From Copromyces sp. CBS 386.78 (taxonomy: Eukaryota; Ascomycota; Sordariomycetes; Sordariales; Sordariaceae), in assembly GCA_030685235.1 (NCBI GenBank), contig MU839123.1:62001-126000 (forward strand): a stretch of 64,000 bases of DNA. Direction: 5' to 3'. Every line of letters starts with the position of its first letter. Within the stretch, counting starts at the first letter, position 1. The position numbers and the translations under genes were made by a program. Under the pieces are notes generated by a model, which saw only the letters and a list, made by a program, of their open reading frames with translations, did not search any database and was not told the origin of the DNA. Below, piece after piece: positions 31,274-41,637 of this stretch.

Positions 31274-33406
31274 GGTGTCGATAGGGCGTTACTTGTCGAG
31301 TTTGGTACTTTCTCTTGTTGTTCGACTTTTGGGAAACTTCTGAAGTAGTCGAGTTCGCGCCACTGGCTCCCTTCGAATTTATATTGGAAAAAAAAAAAAA
31401 ACCTTGACGCACCAATGACCGGAGAGACCTCGGTCGACAATCCAACCCTAATAAGGTCTTGTTAGTCAATTCCAGGCCTATTCACCAGCATCACACCTCC
31501 ACCCAACAGAACAATAACCACACGACTCTTTCAATGAAGACAAGCAATAGAGGCGGTGACACAATCCAGATGGTTCGGTCCAATATGAGCAAACAGTATT
31601 AAGGAGATGACGGTCTGGAAGCTCTCAGAAAAAGAAGCGGTCTCGGGATCAAACAGTGCACCAAAAGTGTCTGGTCAAGGTCAAACTCGAAGCAGGTGGC
31701 AGAGTGAGACACCGGGGAAGGATCTCAACTTGATCCAAACTCTTCGAGAAAGCCTAGATGCCAGCTCGACTATGTGTGATGACTCTTGAGAAGACCGGTC
31801 AACAAAAAATGATGGCTACAGAAGGTTGACGCAAAGGAGGTTGAAAATAAACCAGTCATGTGGGCTGGAACGGTGAAGTCTGTTACTAACAGAAAATCAA
31901 GGCCCGAGCCCGACTGGACAAAGGAATCGGATCCGCAGACTAGCGACGTCTTCAGAAGGTGTGAACAGACGCCCCCCGAACCTAGCCGCGACACTGGAGG
32001 TGCTTCATCAATACGAGCCCGACTTCGGACATCGATTTTGGCAGGAGAAAGAGACGAGGTTGGAGAATGTCGATGCCAAAGGCCCAAAGCACGTTGCTAC
32101 TGCACTGTTGCATTGTCGACACTGGGGAGCCCGTCCAGGTTGGAGATAAGAAAAGTCTGTCTTCGGCAGTTTGTTGACAAAGACATAAGGCGGGATGAAA
32201 AGACGCTGCTAATGCTCTAGCGTTCTGCCATGCGTCCTTCACGTAAATCTGGTAAGGTTAAATCTCGGAAGCTGTCAGCAGTGACTGCTGCAGGTACCGC
32301 TTGGGCCGGGAGTTGTGACAGAGCCGCCGAGTCAATCATGGCCCATCAAGCCGATTCAGCGCCGATAGGCACGGCATGTCGTCGGGTGAAGAGGGGACTT
32401 GTCAGAACGACCGTCTGACCACCTCAACGAGCGAGTAGTTGCGACAGGTTGACCTGATATTCGGAGAGGGTTGGAAAGAGTTTGTGTGCCTTGCAGTGCG
32501 CATCAGGAGAAAGTGCGTGTGTTCAAAGAAGCTGAGCTTGAACGGGTAAAGCCGAAAGAGCATATGAAAAGTGAGTGGGAAGGAAAACCTAAGGTTTGTG
32601 GAAGATGAAAAAAAAAAAGAAAAAAAAAAGGTGTGTTTGGCTGCCTGAGATGCCCTTCGCGCTCCTTCCGCTTCAAACACGACGCCCACTACGAACCCTC
32701 GAGAGGAAGGCACTCTCATCATCACCAACCACACACTTCTTACCTGTATCCGCATAACACAAACTCCGAGTCGTCAGTGGGTATCTTGGTTGATGCAGTT
32801 GAATTGGCAGTCGCGAGTTTGTATGAAGTCGTCATGTATCTGGAGTGCAAGAAGGACCTTGCTCGGCAGTAAGATTAGGTGCTTTCCGACTTGAAGGCGT
32901 TAATTGCCCATCTCAATCCTCCTCGTCATCCCAACTTGCTCTGAAGCCCTCTGGTGGAAGGCAGCTCGGACAACAAGCCCGGAACACCAGATGTGGGGGA
33001 CACCACTGGCGGCCGCTAACAGACTGCGCTATGGAAGTTGATCGTCAGCCCATTCGAGCTCGGTTCAGTGAGCTGCAGTACCCCTGGACTAAATCCCAGT
33101 GGAACGGTTACACGGCTGAGCGGTGGGGTTTATCAGATGGACCTCCACTGACGAAGCTACCTAATTTCGAGCTACAGGGGCAGTGCCGTGCAACCCCGCA
33201 GTGAACCGCAAAGGTAGGTACCTAGGTACCCGCGTCACAGAAGGTGCCTGCCGAAGCATGAAATAGGACTAGGCGATCGACGGAAGGCAACTACAACTTT
33301 TTTTTTCTTCGAGGCACGACTTCTTCACGCGTTCACTCTTTCATCTTTTTGGTGGCAGTAACGTCTCAGAATCCCACGCGTCAAACTCCAAGCACGACCT
33401 AGCAAC
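31274..33406. promoter_or_regulatory. Divergent intergenic region, asparaginase / NAP-SET gene
   Basis: About 2.1 kb holds both promoters. Visible elements are a 15-base A run near 31383-31397, A-rich tracts near 32608-32630, a T run at 33298-33306, and the palindrome at 33217-33230. Open frames at 31858-32220 and 32845-33204 (+) have no recognisable domain. Confidence 0.5.
33217..33230. promoter_or_regulatory. Perfect 14-bp palindrome in NAP/SET promoter
   Basis: GGTACCTAGGTACC lies 177-190 bases upstream of the ATG at 33407, joined to a further GGTA on its left. It may be a binding site or a simple-sequence element. Confidence 0.45.
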
Positions 33407-34544
33407 ATGGCTTCCCCGGCAGAAAGCTCCGTTACTTATGAGGAATTGCGCGACCTCGAGATCGAGTTCGAGGATGTCGAGACTGAGATCAGTAAGTCAG
33501 CCTTTCTACGTGTTCCATGTCTTCCCATCATCTTCGTCGTTTCCTTGTGTTTGGGTATTACTCATCACTAACTTGTCTCATTTCAAAGTCCGTCAGCAGG
33601 TCCAGCTGTCCCGCCCCCTCTACGAGAAGCGCGAGAAGGTCGTAGCCCAGATCCCCAACTTCTGGCCCTTGGTTTTCGAGCAGGCGCCCCAAGACATTGA
33701 CGAGTACATCCAGCCTCAAGACTCCGCTCTCTTGCTCTCGACCCTCACCTCTTTCTCCGTCTCCCACTTCGAAATCGAGAATGGTGGCTCCGGGGACCCC
33801 CGTAGCGTCCTCTTCCGCTTTGAATTTGCCGAAAACGAGTACTTCGAGGACAAGGTGTTGGAGAAGAAGTTCTGGTCGCGCAGGAGCAAGGGCGGCTGGA
33901 CAGGCTTGGTCAGCGAGCCGGTGAACATCAAGTGGAAGAAGGGCAAGGACCTTACGAGTGGCCTGCTCGGCTTGGTCAACGCCGTCTGGGAAGAGGAGAA
34001 GGCTGATGACAAGCATTGGTCGACCGTCAAAGGCGAGAACTTCACGGACAAGCAAAAGGAGCTCAGGGACCAGATCGAAAAGATTGGGCTCGGAGGCCTC
34101 AGCTTCTTTGCCTGGTTCGGCTACAGAGGCAGGAGAGTATCTGCCAAAGAGAGCGAACTTGCCATTGAGCAACTCCAAGCAAAGCGACAAGCCAGAAAGG
34201 CTGCCGCAGAGGCTGGTAAGAGCCAGAAGGAGGAAGAGGAGGAAGACGACGAGGAAGAGGAAGAGGAGGAGGATGAGATCGAGTTGGAGATCTTCCCGGA
34301 TGGCGATAGCCTTGCGCTTGCTCTCTCAGACGACCTGTGGCCCGGTGCTATCAAGTACTTCAGTAAGAAACATTTTGTACATCACTCCTTGTTGATAGAT
34401 TTCTGCTAACACATCGCAGCCCAAGCGCAAGAACAGGAGTTGGCGAGCGACGACGACTTTGAAGATGACGACGACGAGGATGCTGAAGAGGAGGACGAGG
34501 ACGACGATGCCGACGCCAGGCCGGCCAAGAAGCGCAAGGCGTAA
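33407..34544 (+). CDS. NAP/SET-family histone chaperone
   Basis: Three exons, 33407-33491, 33589-34362 and 34420-34544, give 327 residues. Members bind H3-H4 or H2A-H2B and assist nucleosome assembly. An N-terminal dimerisation helix (YEELRDLEIEFEDVETEI...QVQLSRPLYEKREKVVAQIPNFW) leads into the NAP fold. The fold is marked by LLSTLTSFSVSHFE, RFEFAENEYFEDKVLEKKFW and the typical SFFAWFGYRG. A long Glu-rich run (about 245-265) is followed by IFPDGDSLALALSDDLWPGAIKYF. The acidic C-terminal tail ends in basic AKKRKA, a likely nuclear signal. The WSRRSKGGWTGLVSEPVNIKWKKGKDLT region and overall size fit the SET/TAF-I or Vps75 branch better than Nap1. Junctions are GT-AG with a CTAAC branch in both introns. 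Confidence 0.92.
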
Positions 34545-36398
34545 AGAGATAGAAGGAATGATGTCTCTTGAGGATATACGGTACTCTTGACACAGAAGCG
34601 TGGTACCTTGTGTTACGGCGTCGACGAATTGAAAACAATTCACAGATCAAGATCAAAAGACATCAACTAGGACGGCTTATCAACAATACAAATCACATGG
34701 ATTACATCATGAGGTTAAGGTGATGAATCGCATGTAGCATTGCAATCGAAGCTAGTCGCCAGGTGACCCTTGGCCTAGCTTTGGTCCGATCCAGGTCGTC
34801 CGGTCTTGGCAGAAGTTAATAAGACTGCCTCACAGGGCGTTACAAGGATCGCGGTTTTTTGAGGACCACTGACCTATATTGACAGGCTGTCGACGACTGA
34901 CATTTTGCTATGGGACTTCTAATATGTCATGAATACGTTCCAGGTTGTGCTTGAGAATTCACTACGTGAGTCTCTGTTTGCACAAATCTTGAGGACGTGT
35001 TCTAGCCCTCGTGCTAACATCCCGTCACTAACACAACCCATGTGTTTGACACATCTGCACGGTTCAGGGGTTTCCACACACTGGCGGCGAGGGAGGTCTG
35101 AACTTCATGCTTTGATGTTTCACCCACCCTCTTGGATTCCTGCACGGTCATGAGTAAGGACGAAAAAGCACGACTTCCACATTGTTCTTCTGTCAAAACC
35201 CAGTTCAAGTCTCGGATTCCCTTGCCTCGCCAAGTACGCAAATCACGAAACGAGGTTAGCCCAAGCCTAAACAAGCGGCACATCCGGAGACTTGCGACGA
35301 GTGAGCATTCGAAATTACAGGGTCACTTTTTTTGGGGAGAGAGGCCATCGCTCAAGCGCTTACACACAGCACTAACAAATCGTACAGTGTGGACAATTTG
35401 GAACTCCAAATGAAGCAGTCGAGATCTCAAAGCACTGGAGGTGCTTTACTTTGCCACGTGCGAAGTTCCCTTCCACATGAGATCGAGCATCAAAAAAGGC
35501 ATATCAGTGAACCGATTGTGTTTAAGGATTTGCGTTTCGATTTTCGATCCTTTGTCAACTCGCCGATACTGCCAATTTTTGCCAATGCTTGGCTCAACAT
35601 GAGCCCTTATCGTGTTGGTTCGCCAACCCCAATTTCGGCCAATCTAGGTTCGAATCCGAGCTGTGGCTATGTTGTCGCATTGCTCGGGTTGCTATTGTTT
35701 CCAGCGTTCCTTGTTTTCAAAGTCTTGTCCGCATCCCACGGCCTCAGCCCATTCACCAGAATCACCCTGATGGATGAGCAGTCTGTCGTGGTCTGGCTGT
35801 CTGATTACTATTCTACATTCCTAACTAGCTTCCAAAAGGTACCCGTCTAGACCGTCTCAACAGCCCAAGCCCCGGCCGTGGTTGTGACACTATCATTACA
35901 CAGTATCCTTTCATCAAACTGTCACAGACGTCTAGCTAGTGCTCGCCAAGGGTACCTTTGGCCGCTTGGGGGTCCCCTGTTGCCAGTGCTGGTCCTCATA
36001 CGGTGCCGTGGCCGTCGGTGTTTCTTCTGGCTGGTGGGTTGCCTTTGAGACCACGCGGCATTGTATTGGCTGTTTTGGACTGCAAAGTGTTGGTGGGCGA
36101 CTTGGTTTGGGAGTGCTTGTCTGGCACCGTCTAACTTCCATCCTTTCATCATTATCGTCATTCCAGTTCCTACTTTCGCTAGTCTCATTTTCTCTCCTGT
36201 TTTCACGGTTTTATTCTAACTAAACGGCACACATACTCTGTGTAAAGAGTATGCCGCTTCTGTGCTTACGGCAGCGGTCACAACTTCTTACGTGAAGGCT
36301 TTCGCTCATCGTCCCTCGTTTCAAGCGCCCTTCCCGTCATTCGCTATACGCTTTATTGATTTAGTCGTCCCTCGTTCTCTCGGTTTGCTCTCTCCACC
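34545..36398. other. Gene-free stretch upstream of the GH76 gene
   Basis: About 1.85 kb. A frame at 35332-35850 (+) stays open for 172 codons but shows no family features. Near 35646 there is a tRNA B-box-like GGTTCGAATCC without a foldable tRNA around it. The last few hundred bases (CTCGTTCTCT, CTCTCTCCACC before the ATG) look like a pyrimidine-rich leader. Confidence 0.45.
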
Positions 36399-38048
36399 AT
36401 GAGGTGGAATGTTGCGGCCGCTGGCCTGATGGGCCTGTTCGCCCAGTCTGCGACGGCTATCCAGATGGACATCGACAATGACCGTAAGGGATCCCAAACG
36501 AACTTCCCTTTCGTTTTGCGCACGCGACGACTAACACGGCGCTTGCTCTAGAATCGGTCAAGGATGCCGCCGCCACGATAGCGTACGGAATGATGAGTTA
36601 CTACACGGGTAATCAGACCGGCGACACACCCGGAAACTTGCCGGACCCTTACTACTGGTGGGAAGCAGGCGCGATGTTTGGCGCATTGGTCGACTATTGG
36701 TGGATCACGGGCGACACATCCTACGTGGAAGCGACGACACAAGCCATTGTACATCAAGCATCCGACACCCGAGATTTCATGCCCGCCAACCAGTCCCGAA
36801 CATCATCCAACGACGACGTAGGCTTCTGGACTCTCACGGCCATGACGGCGGCCGAGGACACGTTCCCCGATCCGCCTGAGGACCAACCGCAATGGCTGGC
36901 GCTTGTCCAGGCCGTTTTTAACCAGATGGCATCGCGATGGGACGACGTGAACTGCGGTGGAGGCCTCAGATGGGCTATCAACGACTTTCAAACGGGCAAG
37001 GATTATAAGAACTCGTAAGTGGAAGGGGGAGAGAAGAAGGACTCTTAATACTTTGTTCTGGGCGTGCGGTGGTCCTGTCATTCTAGAATGACCTCTCTTG
37101 CGTTGTCATGCTGACTTACAAAACAGTATTTCCAACGGCCTCTTCTTCAACCTGGGCGCGCGCCTCTCGCGCTTCACCGGCAACAGCTCCTACGGCGACT
37201 GGGCCACGCGCACCTGGGAATGGGAGCGCTCCATCAACCTGATCACGGACGAGTACGACGTCAAGGACGGCGCCCACTTCGACGTGACGACGCACGTGTG
37301 CCGCAACGACTCCGGGCCGCACGTCTGGTCCTACAACGTCGGCGTCTTCCTCCAGGGCGCCGCCTTCATGTACAACGTCACCACGGGTGAGGAGCAAAAC
37401 ACATGGAAGACGCGCGTCGACGGCCTGCTGGGCGCCATCGAGACCAAGTTCCTCACCAACGACACCAAGATCATCAAGGAATGGTACTGCGAGTCCGGCT
37501 TCGAGGACCGCGGTCACCCCTACCAGTGCAACATCGACCAGCAGACTTTCAAGGGCTATTTGTTGCGGTGGCTTTCGTCAACCTCGCAAGTCGCCCCCTA
37601 CACATACGACCGCATCAAACCCTGGATCCGCTCCACCGCCGTCGCCGCCGCCGCCTCCTGCACGGGTCCCGTGGGCGCAGCAGCACCACAAGTTGATTCC
37701 GGCGGTATCCAGCCAGGCTTCAGAGGCATCGACGGAACAGCGTGCGGCTTCAAGTGGACGCAGCCGTTCGACGGCTGGTCCGGCGTCGGCGCGCAGATGA
37801 ACGCCCTTTCGGCCGTCATGTACACCCTCACGCACAGGGGGCTGGGCAAGGCGGTCAAGGGACCCGCTACGCAGAAGAATGGTGGCACGTCCAAGGGTGA
37901 TCCGGGAGCTGGCGTGACAGATCCGGCGAGCAGGGGAGGACTGGCGGCGCTGAAGCCGATTACCACGGCGGATAGGGTGGGCGCGGGTATCGTGACGGCG
38001 ATTTTGGCCATTAGTATTGTCGGGGGGAGTGTGTTTTTGACTATTTAG
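36399..38048 (+). CDS. GH76 mannan endo-1,6-alpha-mannosidase, DCW1/DFG5 type
   Basis: Three exons, 36399-36483, 36552-37014 and 37127-38048, give 489 residues. Dcw1/Dfg5 enzymes cross-link GPI-protein mannan to cell-wall glucan. Residues 1-20 form a signal peptide (MRWNVAAAGLMGLFAQSATA). The GH76 barrel includes YYWWEAGAMFGALVDYW and the catalytic Asp pair at 116-117 (NDDVGFWTLTAMTAAE). Later motifs are WDDVNCGGGLRWAI, ISNGLFFNLGARL, and the HVWSYNVGVFLQGAAFMYN segment. A linker of Gly/Thr/Pro leads to a hydrophobic end (IVTAILAISIVGGSVFLTI), the expected GPI-anchor signal. The three junctions are clean GT-AG. Wall localisation is family knowledge plus these signals. Confidence 0.95.
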
Positions 38049-38729
38049 TCCAGCCAGCCCGGCGTGTGTATGTGGCTTTTAGACCGGTTGTGGGCCATGT
38101 GATGCCTTTTTTTTTTCGTGTGTGTGTGTTTTTTGGTGGTCTTTTGATAAATGGGCAGGCAGGCAATATAGGCTTCTTTTTTCTTTCTTCTTCCTTGACC
38201 AGTTGTTGTTTGATTAAAATACTGCTGCCTCGGGGCTACACTTCAGCCTTGGAGGCTTTAAATGGTGGTCTGAAGCTGGTAGTTCTCGGGTTCTTGTTCG
38301 TTCTTGACTGACTATAATGGTTGTCTAGAAGAGCATGATATATGGCGTTTGGCGCGAACTTTGAGTCTACCTTGAGCAGCTATTATTCATGGAGCCATGT
38401 AGCTTGAAGGTTAAACCTACAATGGACGAAGGCTTTTGACTAGTGTGTACCATGTGCAAATTAGCTTCAGCGACCAATATCTCCGAAGCATTCACGAAGA
38501 GCTTATTGATGGCAACGTAAGTAGCCTAGGCGGAAGGGCTTCAAGATATTGATGGTGCTCCGAGGGGGAAGCTGGTGATGCTCGTTAGCGAGGGATAGCT
38601 TCAAGTCCGTCCACCATTAACGCAGGGATCACATGATATGGGACCACATATACCGGACCATTCGTGACTTGTCTTTCTTCGTCTATCCATCTAGCCATCT
38701 ATAACAGACATACGCATCACAATCCCGCT
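38049..38729. other. Intergenic between convergent genes
   Basis: This lies between the 3' ends of the GH76 gene (+) and the dolichol kinase gene (-). A (GT)n-like run follows a T run near 38109-38132. Nothing else is seen. Confidence 0.6.
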
Positions 38730-41637
38730 CTAGCTCAGATTCATATCCATGCTCTTGACACAAGTCCACAGCACAACCGGCACCACCACATTATCATTAC
38801 CTCCCGTCAACACCGCCTCCGTGAGCGAGGCCATACAAGCACACACAGCCGTCTTCACCACCGTCGTCGACCACGACGACGCCTGTGGCAGCTGAGACAA
38901 TGCTTCCCATAACCTCCCCATTATATCCATCACCAGCTCACCCACACCAGCACCCATGCCCGCTCCAAAGCTATCATTAAGTTCCGCCTCCCGGGCGGCA
39001 ACCGTAGAAAGCGTGCCAGTGTCAACAGTCGAGGAGGGCCAGCCCCCAACGAATAACCAAATATTAGCCGTCATCAACCCCACAAACACCGCTGTCGCGA
39101 ACGCAATGCTCCCCTCGATGCTCTTGCCGCCTCCCCAGAGCCACTTCCTGTGACCCCATCTCCTTCCGATCAGCGAAGCTGCCGCGTCGCCGAGTCCCAC
39201 GCATACGACCCCGGCGACCATGCTGATGTCCCGGAGCGGGACCTCCCATCCTGCTAGAGGGCCTTCGCCTGTACGTGGTAGGGCAGCTAAGCTGAGCCAT
39301 AGGGGAATGGCACATCCGATCAGGAGGAATATGTGTGAGATGACCACGGGGCCGCGGAGATCTCTGCCGTCGACGTATGGGGTGAGGAACCGAGCGATGG
39401 GTGTCGAAAGCGGAGGGAGCTGGCTCGCTCGGAGAAGGTCAACTAGAAGGAAAACGGCGAGAACGATCGACAAGGCCAGAGCGATATAGGTCGGGTCAAT
39501 GAAGATGGTAGGCAGGAACATGGCGACCATCATGAAGTGAAAGACCTTCCGACGTGTGTCAACTTCGTAGATGGGCGATAGGCGGAAAACGACGGCGAGC
39601 CCGATGATGATGATGACTAGCCAGTAGCCGCTGAGGAGGAGACGAGTGTTTGCTTCTCCAAAGATGGACTGCCGGACGAACTGAACCCAGCCGCCTAAGG
39701 CGTCTGAAGCCTCCTCGTCGGCTCGTATCGGAAGGCAAATCCATCTCTCGAGATCCGCCTTGACAACCTCGAGTCTGAACTCCGGAATGTCGCCAAAGAG
39801 GTAACCGAGCGCCCATCCCACCGGCTCGTTGTCGGCAAGGGCGTATCGTCCCACATACTCTCGTACGCCAACCAAAATGATGATCAATATGCAAATGTAG
39901 ACCCAGCCGGCGTATAGCCATTTCCTCACAGTGGCTTGTGCTTGTGTCAAGGAGAAGAAGGCGCGCACACTGGAGGAGGCAGAACGCTTCCGGCGACCAG
40001 AAGGAGTGCTGGTTTGGGACCGAACAATGCTGGCGATTTTGCCTAAAGAAGGCGATGTGTGCCTTCGTGGGGAGAACTGCTGCGGTGATGACGGCTCCTG
40101 TACCTCAAAGCGAACATCAGCACCATTGGCTTGGCGATGTGAGTTCTCTTCAGCGCTGCTGATGCTACCCTCCCTTGTCCTTTCTTTCAAGAAGCTCGCA
40201 TCCCAGGAAGGAGTTGCGAAGCTTCGGTTGCGGTTATGGCCCGAAACCACATAGTCGGAGTCACTTAGTGCCTCCTCATTGTCAGTTCTACCGGCAAAGT
40301 ATGTACGTTTGGCAGCTTTGAAGAACTTCAACAATCCAGACGTACTTCCGGCCTTGGGAATCGAAGGACGCTTGAAACGCCACTTCGGCACTCTGGCCAG
40401 AGAGATACCCCACTGGATGACTTTGCTACAAAGCACGATAATGCCGAGACCACCTCCCCAGAGAAGCGCCTTCAAGGTGACCACCTGGGGAGACCGTGCC
40501 AGTAAAAGGACGTTAATGAGGGCCACGGAGAGCAACTGCAATTCGGCAATCAGAAGGCTAGTCGTCGTAAGTCGCTGTAAAAGCAAGCATAACGTCTGGT
40601 GCAAAGGGTACAGCAACGCCATGGTCTCGGGATCCGTAGCAGAGCTACCCAGCACAAGAGGAATGCAAGACAGAAGCCACTGTGTAGAACTGTACTCTTC
40701 CCAGTATGCCGCACCGGGTATCAGCGGTCTCGGTAGAGAGCAAATGCTCAAAATCACGTTTGGCAACACAACACCCTCGACATTTTTCGCAACAAGAAGC
40801 GAGACGAACAGCGGTATAAGCTGTGGGTATAATGCCGGAGCTGGATCGAAGGAAGTAGGGACGGAAAGGGGCCAGCGTTTCGATGGGTTGCCTTGACGAT
40901 ATGCCCAAGCTACGAGCCTCAGTGGGTAGAGAGCAAGTAGTGTCGAGAACAGCCAGCCCAAGGCCGAGAGTTCTGGGGCAAATGGGTTAGCTGAGGTTAT
41001 GACTGCAATAGCAAGAGCTCAACGTACCTTTTCGATGTGACTGTATAAAGGGCTGTACATCGTGGTTGGACGCTACAAGCAACCCCTGACAAGCAAGCAA
41101 CAGTACCTCGGCACCACGGCGAACAACCTCCTTCCTTCTACGGGCTCTCTCGGCTTCACTTCTTTTCAGTCGTATGGAAACGCCGGATTTCGGGTTCAGG
41201 TCGGGGTCTCGTTCATCCTCGTCTATGGCGTTTGGAGAAAGTAGGGGTGTCGATGTGCCTGACAGCGGCTCGTTCCTCCCTCGTAGTCCCTTATGTAAAC
41301 GAGTTTTGGGAGCCGGCAATCCCTTGAGGAAGTGTTCATCGTCTGCTTCGGTACCGCTATCGCTCGCCTGGTTCGAGCCGTGTGGTGATGTAGGGGAGGG
41401 CTGACTCTGTGACAGAGCCACAGTCGCTGCTCGGTGTATGAGTCGCTCGGAGGGCTCGAGGAGCTCGAAGTTCTGACGGTAGTAGGGTTTCGGCGTTCGT
41501 GTACCGATCGCAAGGTCTTCTTCGGGGTCTTGGCCCCCGTATTTGGTGTCGGTTGCGTGGAGAGTCGGAGCGTGGGATGGGGCTGAAGCTGGAGCTGGAG
41601 CTAGAGCTGGAGCTGGAGGTCGGAGATGCTCTGACAT
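38730..41637 (-). CDS. Dolichol kinase (Sec59 family)
   Basis: Two exons, 41637-41028 and 40972-38730, give 950 residues. The enzyme uses CTP to phosphorylate dolichol at the ER membrane. It supplies dolichyl phosphate for N-glycosylation, O-mannosylation and GPI synthesis. The first 200 residues are disordered, beginning with an Ala/Pro repeat (APALAPAPASAPSHAP), and contain a basic RSEAERARRRKEVVRRG stretch. Many membrane segments follow. The family signature is C-terminal: RRKVFHFMMVAMFLP, DGRDLRGPVVISHIFLL, VCVGLGDAAASLIGRRWGHRKW and GGKSIEGSIAF. The protein is larger than yeast Sec59 (519) because of the N-terminal extension and a central Ser/Arg-rich loop, as in other filamentous fungi. 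The ATG at 41637 is the first in frame. The intron is GT-AG with CTAAC. Confidence 0.93.

Noticed and set aside
31383..32630. Long A runs
   Set aside because: Simple poly-A tracts in promoter DNA, no evidence of retroposed sequence.
35575..35670. tRNA-like: B-box GGTTCGAATCC with an A-box-like TGGCTCAACATG upstream
   Set aside because: The acceptor stem pairs at only five of seven positions, the T stem has a mismatch and no proper seven-base anticodon loop can be drawn.
35332..35850. 172-codon open frame on the plus strand
   Set aside because: No domain, no convincing start context and composition like the surrounding non-coding DNA.
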